Assembly (NCBI GenBank): GCA_016946835.1
Contig: JACVTC010000217.1
Span: 103,968 to 167,967 of the forward strand
DNA length: 64,000 nt
Reading direction: 5' to 3'
From: Neocallimastix lanati (nom. inval.)
Lineage: Eukaryota > Neocallimastigomycota > Neocallimastigomycetes > Neocallimastigales > Neocallimastigaceae
The notes under the pieces are model-generated. The model was not told where the DNA came from. It did no database searches and worked only from the letters and a program-made list of their open reading frames with translations. The number at the start of each line of letters is the position of its first letter. The first letter of the stretch is position 1. The position numbers were made by a program, and so were the translations under genes. Below are positions 1 through 12,315 of the stretch, piece after piece.

Positions 1-383
1 TAACAATAGTTAATCAACAATAAATGGCACTAAAATTTTCGAATTTTCTACTTTCATCTTTACAATCTATATAGAATTGCTTTATTCTTTTGGCAGATAA
101 TTTCTCAATCCTTTATGAAATTTGATTTGCATTTAGTACAAAATGAATAACAAATTTCCATAAATTAAAGGAGAAGGTAGCTGAGAATAGTGTAATTTGA
201 GAACTTTTGAGAATCATCATTTTTATATTAAATGAATAAAAAGATTTAATGTATATGCTTATATATATAACAAAAACAAAGAGAATAAACATATAATAGT
301 ATTTTACATATAAATAAAGGTCTTCAATGTTAAAATTTAAATTATGTCCTTAAGTTAACATTATCTCCTTACTATTACTATTA

Positions 384-414
<31 letters not shown>

Positions 415-935
415 TATATATATATATATAATTTAAAAGTTTAAAGTAAATAAATTTTCAATTGAAAAATCTGTTAATTTCAATAATTAATTTTAATTAA
501 AAATTTATATTGAATTAATATTGGATAATTAAAATAATATTTATAGAAAATTTTCACAAACTATAAAACCAATATCTAAATACGTAACAAATTTAAACGT
601 ATACATTATTATAATTATATTTATTTCTATAATAGTCAAATTGTTTCGTTAAAAACATTTTTTAAAAGAAAAAAAAAATTATTATTGCATTTACAATATT
701 TAGTTCATAAATTATAAAGGTAAAAGGAATTAATCATTCTCATTTAAATTCAAATGTATTATATAATAAATTACAAATAAAAAAATGAAATAGTTTCAAA
801 GAAATTATTATAAATATTGTATTAAAAATTATTTAAATTAAAATATTTACTTTAAAATATAATTTTTTATAACTTTTTTTTTTTCTAAAACTAAAACTAA
901 AATTAAAAATAAAAAAAAAAAATAAAAAAGTAAGG
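1..935. other. AT-rich intergenic DNA, no gene seen
   Basis: No open frame with coding character was found on either strand. Bases 1-230 are somewhat less AT-rich than what follows. The rest is A/T runs and a short poly(A) followed by an AT dinucleotide tract near 386-430. It presumably includes the promoter and 5' untranslated region of the small gene at 936, but no specific element can be named. Confidence 0.5.
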
Positions 936-1244
936 ATGTTTTTCCAACAGGCTGCCCCAAAGATTCCTTTCGAAGAAGCTAAATTAAGAAGAGAAGAAGT
1001 TAAAGAAAACTTTAAAACCTTCGTAAAAATTTGTGCTGCAATGATGGCTGGTAATTTTTATATATAATTTCTAATTATTATAATTATAAAACCTTTATAT
1101 TTTATATGTTTTAAATAATGTATCAATTTATAATTAATTTTAAATATCTATACATTAAAATAATGCATATTTTTATCTGATAATGATATTAAAGCACCGT
1201 ATATTCTTAAAACTATTCAAGATCATCTTTACTTCTCTTCATAG
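936..1244 (+). CDS. Tom5-like small outer-membrane import subunit (2 exons, 54 aa)
   Basis: Exons are 936-1050 and 1195-1244, split by a 144-base GT-AG intron; phases agree and the frame ends in TAG. The 54-residue product starts MFFQQAAPKIPFEE, has a charged helical N-terminal half (KLRREEVKENFKTF) and one hydrophobic segment (residues ~30-43), then a short tail. Fungal Tom5 is about 50 residues with an MFG-type start, an acidic/basic helix and one C-terminal membrane anchor. It sits in the TOM complex and helps pass preproteins to the Tom40 channel. The resemblance is in length, layout and a few residues (EE near the start, a Pro in the membrane segment), so the name is an inference. In an anaerobic fungus it would act at the hydrogenosome surface. 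The gene is too short for ordinary ORF listing; codon use and a clean intron argue that it is real. Alternative: another small tail-anchored protein. Confidence 0.55.
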
Positions 1245-2724
1245 AATTCATAATATTTAAAAATAAATAAGAATCAAACAATATTTTTTTTTTTTTTTTT
1301 TAAAAAAAAAAAATCTAATTAATAAAAGAATAATTCACAATTTCATAAATTTATAACTATATTATTAAAATTAAAATTTAAAATGAAATAAATGAAATTG
1401 ATATGAATCATTAAACAAAGAAGAAAATAATTTATATTTATATATTATAATAATTTTCAAATATATAATATTTTTATTATCGAATTGATAATTTCTATAA
1501 TATATAAATACAATAAAATAGAATGAGTGAGGAGACCAACAATAATTAAAAATAATAAATATATATTTTTAATAACTTATTAGTTAGAAATAGAAATAGA
1601 AGAAATAAAAATTATTTTTTATTTGTATTTATTTTCTTTTTCTTTTTTCTTTTTTTTTTTTTTATTTTTATTGTTATTTATATTAATTATAATAATAATA
1701 ATAATAATCAAGAAAAAGATATAAAGAAGTATAAATAAATATAAAGAAGTATAAATAAAATAAATTAAAAAATTAAAAAATTAAAAAATTAAAAAATTAA
1801 AAAATTAAAAAATAATATATTTATTTAATATAAAAAGGAAATAATAGAAATTTTCAACTATTTAAGAGTTTTACAAGAATTTTTATTAAATTTATAAAAA
1901 AAATTTCGAAAAAAATTTTTTAACTATGATATACCCAAATATATAATAAAGTTCATTTTTAGTTATAACTTATTATAATGAAATATTATTATATTATTTT
2001 AATAATAATATAATAAAATATAAATACTAATAATGTAAATAATAATTTACATAATATTAATATCACCAATTAATCCCTTAAATAAAAAAATTATTTAATT
2101 ATATGTAAAATTTTTTTTAATATATTCAAAAAGCATTAAATAATAAGCTGTAAAATTATTTCAATTAAATATAATTATAAATTTAATAGCATCATTGATT
2201 TCTTATTAAAAAATTATAAAAATAATAATATTATTATTATTATTTATTACTATTATTATTATTAATTATTATTATTATTATTTTTTATATTTATTAATAA
2301 ATCTCGATTATTATAAAATTTTCGTTATAATTGATTTTGATAAGTTTTAGACCAATCAAAAATAAAAATAATATATATAGTTATTATTCAGATGATTGGT
2401 TTATCAATTTAAACGTTCAACAGTATAATTGATTTATACATATTACAAATATATTGCAATATATGCTCCATTTTTCTTTTTGATGAAAAGAAAACAAAGT
2501 AAAAAAAATTGATCCATATTTTATATATTTTTAAATTCAAATAATCATATATTATATTGTAATTATGAAAAACATGAAAAAAAAAAAAAAAAAAAGCTAA
2601 ATATATTAATATTTATATAATATACAATATATTAAATATATTATTTATATGTAATATATAATATATTATATATTATTGTAATATACATTAAATTAACATT
2701 TAATTGAACTGTAAAAATTTTAAA

Positions 2725-2758
<34 letters not shown>

Positions 2759-3505
2759 TTATATATAAACTTTTTTTTATTATTTCATTTTTTTTTTCTC
2801 TTCTTTAAGTTTAAAGAAGCTTAATAAAGAAAAGAATAAAAGAGGAAGATTTTATAATTAAAAATTATATATTTAATTTTAATAATAAAAAATATATATA
2901 AATTGAAAATATAATTTTAATTTAAAAAAATTATAAAATTTATTTTTTTTATTTAATTTTATTTCTATCTTTTTTCTTTTTAACGAAATTATGAATTTAA
3001 ATTTCAATAATTATTTAAATTGAATTTTTTAAGAAAACAATTAAAAGAAATAATATACTTATTTTATTATAGAAACACGTAATAATTTTAGTAGAAATAT
3101 TTATTTATATTTATTTATTTATTATAATATAAACAGGAAAGGTAATTTTAAATATTAATTCAAAATAATCATAATTTTAAAATGTATAAAATAAATAACT
3201 ATTTATGGTTTTATTTTATATAATAAAATTTTTATAAATTATAATAAAATAAAATTAAATTTAATAATTTATCAAAATTATATATACATTGGTATTTTTT
3301 TATATAAAAATAGAAATTAAAATTTTTTTAAAAAATAAAGTAGTACTATATATAATTTATTAACTTTTTTTTATTATATATTTATATATAAAATTATATT
3401 ATGAATATTAATTAATTAAGAATTTAAATAATAAAAATATATTTAAAAATAATTAATTAAAAATAGAAAAATCAACATAAAGTGAAATAATTTTTTGAAA
3501 AAAAA
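1245..3505. other. AT-rich intergenic DNA
   Basis: About 2.2 kb with no gene seen. It holds homopolymer runs (poly(A) near 2578-2595 and 2732-2758), short AAT/ATT microsatellites near 1690 and 2225-2280, and many stop codons in all frames. Confidence 0.55.
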
Positions 3506-6500
3506 ATGCAATCATTACTTACAAGAAACATTACTGCTCCAAGTGCTATAAAAAATTCTTTATCTTTATTTTCTAAGCAATCTTTACTTAGTGTAAAGAA
3601 TTCAATAATTCAAAAAAATACTATAAGTACAAAGTCAAATGTTATACCATTAAACCAAAAGCCACTTTCTTTCTACAAACCAAATCAACAAAGAAATTAT
3701 GCTATCTTCTCAAAAAATGTTCCAAAACCACAAAAGAAAGTATCTAAACAACCACCATTAAAAAAAGTTTTAGTTGTCGGTTCTGGTGGTCTTTCTATTG
3801 GACAAGCTGGTGAATTTGATTATTCTGGTTCTCAAGCGATTAAAGCTTTAAAAGAAGAAAATATTAAAACTATACTCGTTAATCCAAATATTGCTACTAT
3901 TCAAACTGGTAAAGGTTTAGCTGATACTGTTTACTTCTTACCAATTAATCCAGAGTATTTAGAATACATTATTCAAAGAGAACGTCCAGATGGTATTCTT
4001 TTAACCTTCGGTGGTCAATCTGCTCTTAATTGTGGTATTCAATTAGATGAAACAGGTGTTTTAAAGAAATACAATGTAAGAGTTTTAGGTACTCCAATTC
4101 ACACTTTACAATTATCTGAAGATCGTGATTTATTTGCTAATGCTTTAAGAGAAATTAACATTCCAGTTGCTACTTCAACTGCAGTTGAAACTGTTGAGGA
4201 TGCTGTTACAGCAGCAAAAAAAATTGGTTTCCCAGTCATTGTTCGTTCTGCATATGCTTTAGGTGGTTTAGGTTCTGGTTTTGCTAACAATGAAGCTGAA
4301 TTACGTCACTTAGCTACTAAATCTCTATCTCTTGCTCCACAAATTTTAGTTGAAAGATCTATGAAAGGTTGGAAGGAAGTAGAATATGAAGTTGTAAGAG
4401 ATGCAGAAAACAATTGTATTACAGTTTGTAACATGGAAAATTTCGATCCTCTTGGTGTTCACACTGGTGATAGTATTGTCGTTGCTCCAAGTCAGACTTT
4501 AACTGATGAAGAATACCATATGTTAAGAACTGCAGCTATTAAAATCATTAGACATTTAGGTGTTGTTGGTGAATGTAATGTTCAATATGCTTTAAATCCA
4601 GAAAGTCTTGAATATGCTGTAATTGAAGTTAATGCTAGACTTTCCCGTAGTAGTGCTCTTGCTTCTAAGGCTACTGGTTATCCACTTGCTTTTGTAGCAG
4701 CTAAAATTGCTCTTGGTCATACCCTTCCAGAGTTAAAGAATAGTGTTACTAAGACTACTACTGCTTGTTTTGAACCATCACTTGATTACATCGTTACTAA
4801 GATTCCACGTTGGGATCTTTCTAAATTTCACAACGTCAGTCGTGACATCGGTAGTTGTATGAAGAGTGTTGGTGAAGTTATGGCTATTGGTAGAACTTTC
4901 GAGGAATCTTTACAAAAAGCAGTACGTCAAGTTGATCCAGCTTTTGGCGGTTACGAACCAATTGCTATGGATGATCTTGATGAAGTTTTAAAGGATCCAA
5001 CTGATCGTAGATTATTTGCTGTTGCTGAAGCTATGTTTAATCAAAACTACAGTATTGACAAGATTCATGATTTAACAAAGATTGATAAGTGGTTCCTTTA
5101 CAAATTAGAAAATATTATGGAAATTCAAAAAGAATTAACGAAGTATAAGGGTCCACAAAATGTTGAAGAAAAAATTAGTATTCCTCAAAATGTTCATATT
5201 CCACCATCTGTATTAACTGATTACAAATTAGAAACTTCTACAATTCCAATTGAATTATTAGAAAAAGCTAAGAAAGCAGGTTTCTCTGATGATCAAATTG
5301 CTAAGGCTACTAGCTCTACTGAATTAGCAATTCGTGAATTAAGAAAACATCATCATATTATTCCATTTGTTAAGAGAATTGATACCTTAGCTGCTGAATT
5401 CCCCGCTGCTACTAACTACTTATATACTACTTACAATGCTTCTACTGATGATTTAACTTTCGATGATCATGGTATTATGGTTTTAGGTTCTGGTGTTTAC
5501 CGTATTGGTTCATCTGTTGAATTCGACTGGTGTGGTGTCAGTTGTAGTCGTGCCTTACATGATTTAGGTTATAAAACTATTATGATTAATTACAACCCTG
5601 AAACTGTTTCCACTGATTTCGATGAATGTGATCGTTTATACTTTGAAGAATTGAACTTTGAGCGTGTTATGGATATCTACGAAAAAGAACAATCTAGAGG
5701 TATTGTTGTTAGTGTTGGTGGTCAACTTCCACAAAACATTGCCTTAAAGATGTGGAACCGTGGTGTTCGTGTTCTTGGTACTAGTCCAGTTAATCTTGAT
5801 CGTGCTGAAGATCGTGAAAAGTTCTCTAAGGCTATGGATGCTATTGGTATTGATCAACCAGCTTGGAGAGAATTAAAAAGTACTCAAGAAGCTCACGAAT
5901 TTGCTGATTCTGTTGGTTATCCAGTTCTTGTCAGACCATCATACGTTCTTTCTGGTGCAGCTATGAATGTAGCCTACAATAAGAAGGATCTTGATGATTA
6001 TCTTTCCCTTGCTTCTACTATTTCTCATGAACACCCAGTTGTCATGTCAAAATTTATTCAAAATGCTCAAGAAATTGATGTTGATGCCGTCGCCAATAAT
6101 GGTGAATTATGTGTTTACGCTGTTTCTCAACATATTGAAAATGCTGGTGTTCACTCTGGTGATGCTAGTATGGTTCTTCCACCAGAAATTGTTTCTGAAG
6201 AAGAATACAATAATGCTAAGCACAACAAACTCGGTATGAAGCCTTTAACCGAAAGAATTGTTAAAGATTGTAGAGCATTAGCAGTTAAGGTCGCCAAGGA
6301 ATTCCAAATTTCTGGACCATTCAATATGCAATTAATTAAACGCGACTTAGAAGAAGATGGTAAATATGAACTTAAGGTCATTGAATGTAACCTTCGTTCC
6401 TCTCGTTCATTCCCATTTGTTTCTAAGGTTTTAGATACCAACTTTATTGATATTGCTACTCGTGTTTTAGTTCAACACCCATCTTTAAAGGAATTAGTTC

Positions 6501-7165
6501 CAAAGGAAGACCCAATGTTAGTTAAACGTCCATACAAAGCAATTAAGGTCCCAGTGTTCAGTTGGACTCGTTTAGCTGGTGCTGACCCAATGCTTTCTGT
6601 TGAAATGTCTAGTACTGGTGAAGTTGCTTGTTTCGGTCGTGATGTTCATGAAGCTTACTTCACATCAACCTACAGTAATCATAACAACTTCAAGAGTTTA
6701 CCAATTCCAGAAAATTCTGGTATTTTAATTGCACGTGATCGCTTAACTGATAATAAGGAATTCAAATATATTGCCAAAAAACTTATTGATCAAAAGTACA
6801 AGATTTATGTTGATACCAAGGAATCCCAAGATATTTTAGCTGGAGATAATATTGACTCTAAGCTTTTCATTGAAGAAGGAAAATTATCTGAAAAATTACA
6901 AGATCGTCGTTATTGTAAGCAAAAGTTTGAAAATGATAATGTTCAAATGGTTATCTCATTAGCTCGTATTCGTCCAGGTAGATTAGATGACAAGGATTAC
7001 TTAATTCGTCGTGTTACTGTTGATCTCGGTATTGGTATTATCAATGATTCTAAGGATGCTATTCTCTTTGTAGAAGCTTTAGAGAAGTATAACAAGGGTG
7101 AATATAAGAAACAACAAGCTACTGTAGATTGGGAAGATTGGATTAAAAAGGCCAAGAAGAATTAA
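3506..7165 (+). CDS. carbamoyl-phosphate synthase, large chain (arginine type), organelle-targeted
   Basis: Single exon, 1219 residues, ending in TAA. It makes carbamoyl phosphate from bicarbonate, glutamine-derived ammonia and two ATP, with ammonia supplied by a separate small subunit. Two ATP-grasp halves are visible: one beginning KKVLVVGSGGLSIGQAGEF (~87-105) with the signature EVNARLSRSSALASKATGYP, and a second beginning near LGSGVYRIGSSVEF, with its own CNLRSSRSFPF. An oligomerisation region lies between them (~500-620) and a C-terminal MGS-like allosteric domain follows (~1060-1219). There is no fused glutaminase or aspartate transcarbamylase, so it is the stand-alone CPA2-type subunit rather than the pyrimidine CAD type. 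Residues 1-103 contain no Asp or Glu but many Lys/Arg/Ser, with RNY|A at 63-66 resembling a presequence cleavage site. This predicts import into the mitochondrion-derived organelle, the hydrogenosome in anaerobic fungi. Base composition is clearly less AT-rich than the flanks. Confidence 0.95.
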   Translation: MQSLLTRNITAPSAIKNSLSLFSKQSLLSVKNSIIQKNTISTKSNVIPLNQKPLSFYKPNQQRNYAIFSKNVPKPQKKVSKQPPLKKVLVVGSGGLSIGQAGEFDYSGSQAIKALKEENIKTILVNPNIATIQTGKGLADTVYFLPINPEYLEYIIQRERPDGILLTFGGQSALNCGIQLDETGVLKKYNVRVLGTPIHTLQLSEDRDLFANALREINIPVATSTAVETVEDAVTAAKKIGFPVIVRSAYALGGLGSGFANNEAELRHLATKSLSLAPQILVERSMKGWKEVEYEVVRDAENNCITVCNMENFDPLGVHTGDSIVVAPSQTLTDEEYHMLRTAAIKIIRHLGVVGECNVQYALNPESLEYAVIEVNARLSRSSALASKATGYPLAFVAAKIALGHTLPELKNSVTKTTTACFEPSLDYIVTKIPRWDLSKFHNVSRDIGSCMKSVGEVMAIGRTFEESLQKAVRQVDPAFGGYEPIAMDDLDEVLKDPTDRRLFAVAEAMFNQNYSIDKIHDLTKIDKWFLYKLENIMEIQKELTKYKGPQNVEEKISIPQNVHIPPSVLTDYKLETSTIPIELLEKAKKAGFSDDQIAKATSSTELAIRELRKHHHIIPFVKRIDTLAAEFPAATNYLYTTYNASTDDLTFDDHGIMVLGSGVYRIGSSVEFDWCGVSCSRALHDLGYKTIMINYNPETVSTDFDECDRLYFEELNFERVMDIYEKEQSRGIVVSVGGQLPQNIALKMWNRGVRVLGTSPVNLDRAEDREKFSKAMDAIGIDQPAWRELKSTQEAHEFADSVGYPVLVRPSYVLSGAAMNVAYNKKDLDDYLSLASTISHEHPVVMSKFIQNAQEIDVDAVANNGELCVYAVSQHIENAGVHSGDASMVLPPEIVSEEEYNNAKHNKLGMKPLTERIVKDCRALAVKVAKEFQISGPFNMQLIKRDLEEDGKYELKVIECNLRSSRSFPFVSKVLDTNFIDIATRVLVQHPSLKELVPKEDPMLVKRPYKAIKVPVFSWTRLAGADPMLSVEMSSTGEVACFGRDVHEAYFTSTYSNHNNFKSLPIPENSGILIARDRLTDNKEFKYIAKKLIDQKYKIYVDTKESQDILAGDNIDSKLFIEEGKLSEKLQDRRYCKQKFENDNVQMVISLARIRPGRLDDKDYLIRRVTVDLGIGIINDSKDAILFVEALEKYNKGEYKKQQATVDWEDWIKKAKKN

Positions 7166-7388
7166 ATTTAATCTTATTTGAAACCTTTTTAAAAAGAATA
7201 AAGTAAATAATTAACTCGATTTCAAGAAAAAAAAAATTTTTTTTTTTTTTATTATCTTATATAGTATTAAAAAAATATATATATATATATATATAAATTC
7301 ATAAATTATTAAAGAAAGAATCATACAATTAATAACTTTTTTTTATTTTATTTATAATATAATTTATAAAACTTTTTTTTTTTTAAAT

Positions 7389-7439
<51 letters not shown>

Positions 7440-7894
7440 AAAGAAAAGGAAAAAAGAAAAAAAAATAATTATAATTATTAGTCATATTTTTAAAAAAGAA
7501 AAAATAATAATAATATATTGAACTATAAAAATAGTGTTTATATTATTAAATATAATATATAAAATAATTGTAACATTATAAATAAATCATTTTGTTTTTT
7601 TAATAATATAATAATATATAAAATAAAATAAATATATATAATTATATATTTATTTATTTATTTTTTTTTTTAATTTTTTATTTTATTATTATTATTATTA
7701 TATATTAAATTGAAAGGTTTATTATAAAAAAATATTCATTCATTTTTTTAATATTTTAATTTTAGAAAAGATTTATGATAAAGTATAAATTTTTATTAAT
7801 TTAATTAAGTCAATTAAAGAAATATATAATAGAAAAATATATATATATTACTACTATTAAATAATTAACCAGAAACTATTAATATATTTAAATC

Positions 7895-7927
<33 letters not shown>

Positions 7928-8216
7928 ATATCTAATAAATAATAATAAAAAAAATAATCAATTTAAAAATTAATTATAATTTGTATAAATATTTTATTTT
8001 TATATATCTTTTAATTTATATACCAATTTTATATAAGATATAATATTTTTATTTATATTTTATTTAATTAAGATCACTTTTTATCATTTTATATATAAAA
8101 TAGAAAAATAGATAAATTGTTAAAAATTCGTAATTTTTTTTTTATTTAATAAAATAAAATCTTCATAAACATTTTTAATATGGTTCTATTATATATATAT
8201 ATATATATATTTGCAT
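7166..8216. other. AT-rich intergenic DNA between convergent genes
   Basis: Shared 3' region of the synthase gene (+) and the receptor gene (-). It contains poly(A) runs at about 7394-7437 and 7896-7925, AT dinucleotide runs, and no coding frame. Confidence 0.6.
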
Positions 8217-8549
8217 TTATTTTCTATTATTATTAATATAAAACTGTTTATTAATACTTCTTTTTGATCTTTCTGCATCTATTTCAGAAGCTATTCTACG
8301 AACTCTTTTTAAAAATAAATAATTTATGATAGTTAATGTATAAATTAGTATACTTAAGGCTTCAAAATAACTTTTAATATTTCCAGGAATCGAATAATAA
8401 TTAAAAATATATGTAAATACATAACATAAAATATAGACATAAATTGGGACAGTTAAATTCTATTTATTAATATTATTATTATATAGAAAGATAAATAAAT
8501 AGTTTTAGTATTAAAAATTTTATATATTTATCAATATATATTAACTTTG

Positions 8550-8594
<45 letters not shown>

Positions 8595-9585
8595 ATATGA
8601 ATTTTCATTAATAAATATATATAATTATTTATTATTAAATTATACCTCATTGTATATTTTTTCAATATGTCTATTTAAATAAGCAATAACACTTCCAACC
8701 ATTAATACAATTATATTAACAATTGAACTATAAATTATATAAATATATTATATATTTATATATATTTATATATATTAGTTATATATTATAATAGTAAAAT
8801 AATAAAATAATATCATAGAATAATATCAATGAATTAAAAAAAAAAAAATTCAAATATATATTATATATATATATTAATTGATAATATTTAATCAATTTAT
8901 ATAATAAAATTATTATATATACCTAAAGTTACTTAATAATGGATAATGACATTCTTGATATTCTTCATTTTTGTTATTTATACTTTTTTGTGAAAATTTT
9001 AAACCTAATGAAAATTCCATTAATGATATAAATATATGGAATAATGAAATCGATATAATAAAACCATACATTGTAGATTTTGAAATTACTTTATGTCTTG
9101 GATGATGATAACTAAAAATAATAAATATATATTATAATTTATAAATTTATATAAGTTTCGTTTTTTTCCTTTTCTTCTTTTTTTTTTTTATTTTTCTTAA
9201 AAACACATAAACAGTATTTCTCCTTATTTGAGATACTTACATAGCATAAATTCTTAACATTTTTATAAGAATAGTTGCATAAATTAAAGAAAAACTCTAA
9301 ATTAATATTATTAATATATTTGAATTAATACAACGATATCATTATTACTTATTCATTATTAATTATTAGTTCATTTTCTTTTTCTATATTACATATCAGA
9401 TCATAGTTATTATGATTACTATTACTATTATTATTATTACTATTACTATTATTATTATTATTATCATTATTTTTACTATTATTATTATTACTATTACTAT
9501 TATTATTATTATTATCATTATTATTACTATTATTATTACTATTACTATTATTATGATTATTATGATTATGATTATGATTATTATG

Positions 9586-9678
<93 letters not shown>

Positions 9679-10315
9679 TACTTACTAAATTTTTTAATAC
9701 TAAGGTAATATAACAAATTTTTTCAGTTTTTGTAAAAATTGATAGCAAAGAATATATATAGGATAAAATTGTACCAATTAAAATAATAACTAAAAATTCA
9801 AAACCACCTTACAAAAAAAATAAAATAAAAAAGATAAAAAATAAAGAATAAAGAATAAAGAATAAAAAAAGATTAAATTTGGTTATTATTATTTTTCTAT
9901 TTAATATATATATTTTGTTTTCTTGTTTCTTTTTTTAAAATAATAAAAATTACCTCCTTTAACGAATTTATTATTTTTTTTACTGAAAATTCCAATCATA
10001 AATCCAACTGAACATAAAATAAAAACAAATGATAATATAAAAACTAAATAATCCATCTCTTTTATACTTTCCATTTGTCTATATTCATTGCATAATAACC
10101 CAATAAATTTTGTTCTTTCACAATTACATACGTTATTATTAACACATTTACCATTATTAGCACATGGAGGAGTACAATATGGAATATAACTATATATAAT
10201 TAGTAATTTTAATTTTTTTAATATAAAATTCATAATTTTAAAGATTAGTATAAATATTTTTGATAGTATTAATAGCGTAATATATTAAATATAATATCAA
10301 TTCATTTATATAATT

Positions 10316-10364
<49 letters not shown>

Positions 10365-10616
10365 TTACCATGATTTAAAATCATTAGTTTCTATATTTTG
10401 ATTAATATATAATATGTTATTAGTAGTATTTTTGTTATATCCATTAGTTTCTGAAGGACACGGTAGAATTTCTATTTCAAACGAATCTTTATTATTTTCA
10501 AATTTGACAAATTTGCCTATTTTATTTAATATAAAAAAATAATAATAATAATAATAATATCATTAGCAAATTAATAACTGCAATTATTTAAAAATATCAA
10601 TAAATAGATATAATAC

Positions 10617-10686
<70 letters not shown>

Positions 10687-11606
10687 TATAAAAAAAGTTT
10701 ATTAATTACCAAATGTTCTTAATTCGAATTGAATTGCATAAACCCCAGGATTACCTACAACTATATTATATATACCAAATATATTATTTATAATTTAATT
10801 TTTTTTTTTTTTTTATTATTATTATTATAAAAAACGTTAAAATAAATAATTCTTTCAGTACCTCTTATTTTTGGTAATATGCATGAATCATAATAGCAAT
10901 AATTAAATTTACTCCCTATTATTTCTGCATTTAATGTATCATTAATTTCTATATGGTAAAATGGCATTTTGTCTATGCTTTCTTCAATTTCATCCATACT
11001 TTCATGGAAATATAACTCTATTTATTTATATAATAATTATTCATATATAAATATTAATTAATGTTTTTTTTTTATTTTTTTTAATTACTATTTTTTTTTA
11101 AAAAAAAATTCATCTCTATATCATTTAAATAAATGGTTATTCCATTAAGATTATTAAGATTAGTATAATACATACGGGAATTAAAATCATTATAAATTGT
11201 ATCTATGAAAATTCAATTTAATAATAATATTTACAAATTATTTATTTTATATTTTTTTAATAAAAAAAATAAAATATATTTTTATATTTTATAAATAGTA
11301 TTAAAGGAAAACAAAGCATAAAAAAAATATATATATATATATATATATATAAATTACATTTTATATCTTTATTAATCGTATCTCCTGAATACAATTTTAT
11401 TATTTCATTATTATTTTCATTTTTTATATAGGTTGGATTTGTAACAAATGCTTCTTTAATATTTATCATTTCATCATAATTTGAAAAATATGGAATAGCT
11501 TCAATTTTTGAAGAATAACATATGCTACCTATAAATATTGTTTTTATTATTAATATTAATATTAATATTATTATTATTATTATTATTACTATTATTATTA
11601 TTATTA

Positions 11607-11643
<37 letters not shown>

Positions 11644-11680
11644 ATTATTATTATTATTATTATGAATTAATTAATTAATT

Positions 11681-11733
<53 letters not shown>

Positions 11734-12271
11734 TTTTATTTTATTTTATTTTATTTTATTTTATTTTATTTTATTTATAAGTAAATATATATTTATTCTT
11801 TTTTTTTTAATTATATTATATTTAGGGTTATATTATATTTACCTAATTCGGATTGATTATTAATAAATTCACAATCTTCAAATTTAATTAATTCAGGTGA
11901 ATATCTATTAATAGAATAAATAACACCACCATATCTTGAATAATTATTTTTAAAAATACAATTTGTAATATTATAACCATATGATGAGAATTCTTGTTCA
12001 TTTATACTAAATACTGAGCCTTTCTCTCCATAAATGCTATCAAAAGTTGAATCAGTAATTACATAGCGTCCAACAGAAGAAACAGAATCATATCTTTTTA
12101 GAAGAAATAAACCCCTTGTAAAAAAACTATTGCCAAAATATGAATTTTCTATATTTACTGTTGTGTCTCTAGTTATTCTAATTCCGAAATCTTTTTTTTT
12201 TTTTTTTTTTATTGTTATTAATACATTTTTTACATATTAAATAAAAAATATAATATATATTAGAATATAAG

Positions 12272-12315
<44 letters not shown>

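Noticed and set aside
9412-9708. 98-residue open frame of Ile/Thr repeats
   Set aside because: It is the ATT microsatellite in a receptor intron, running against the gene's strand.
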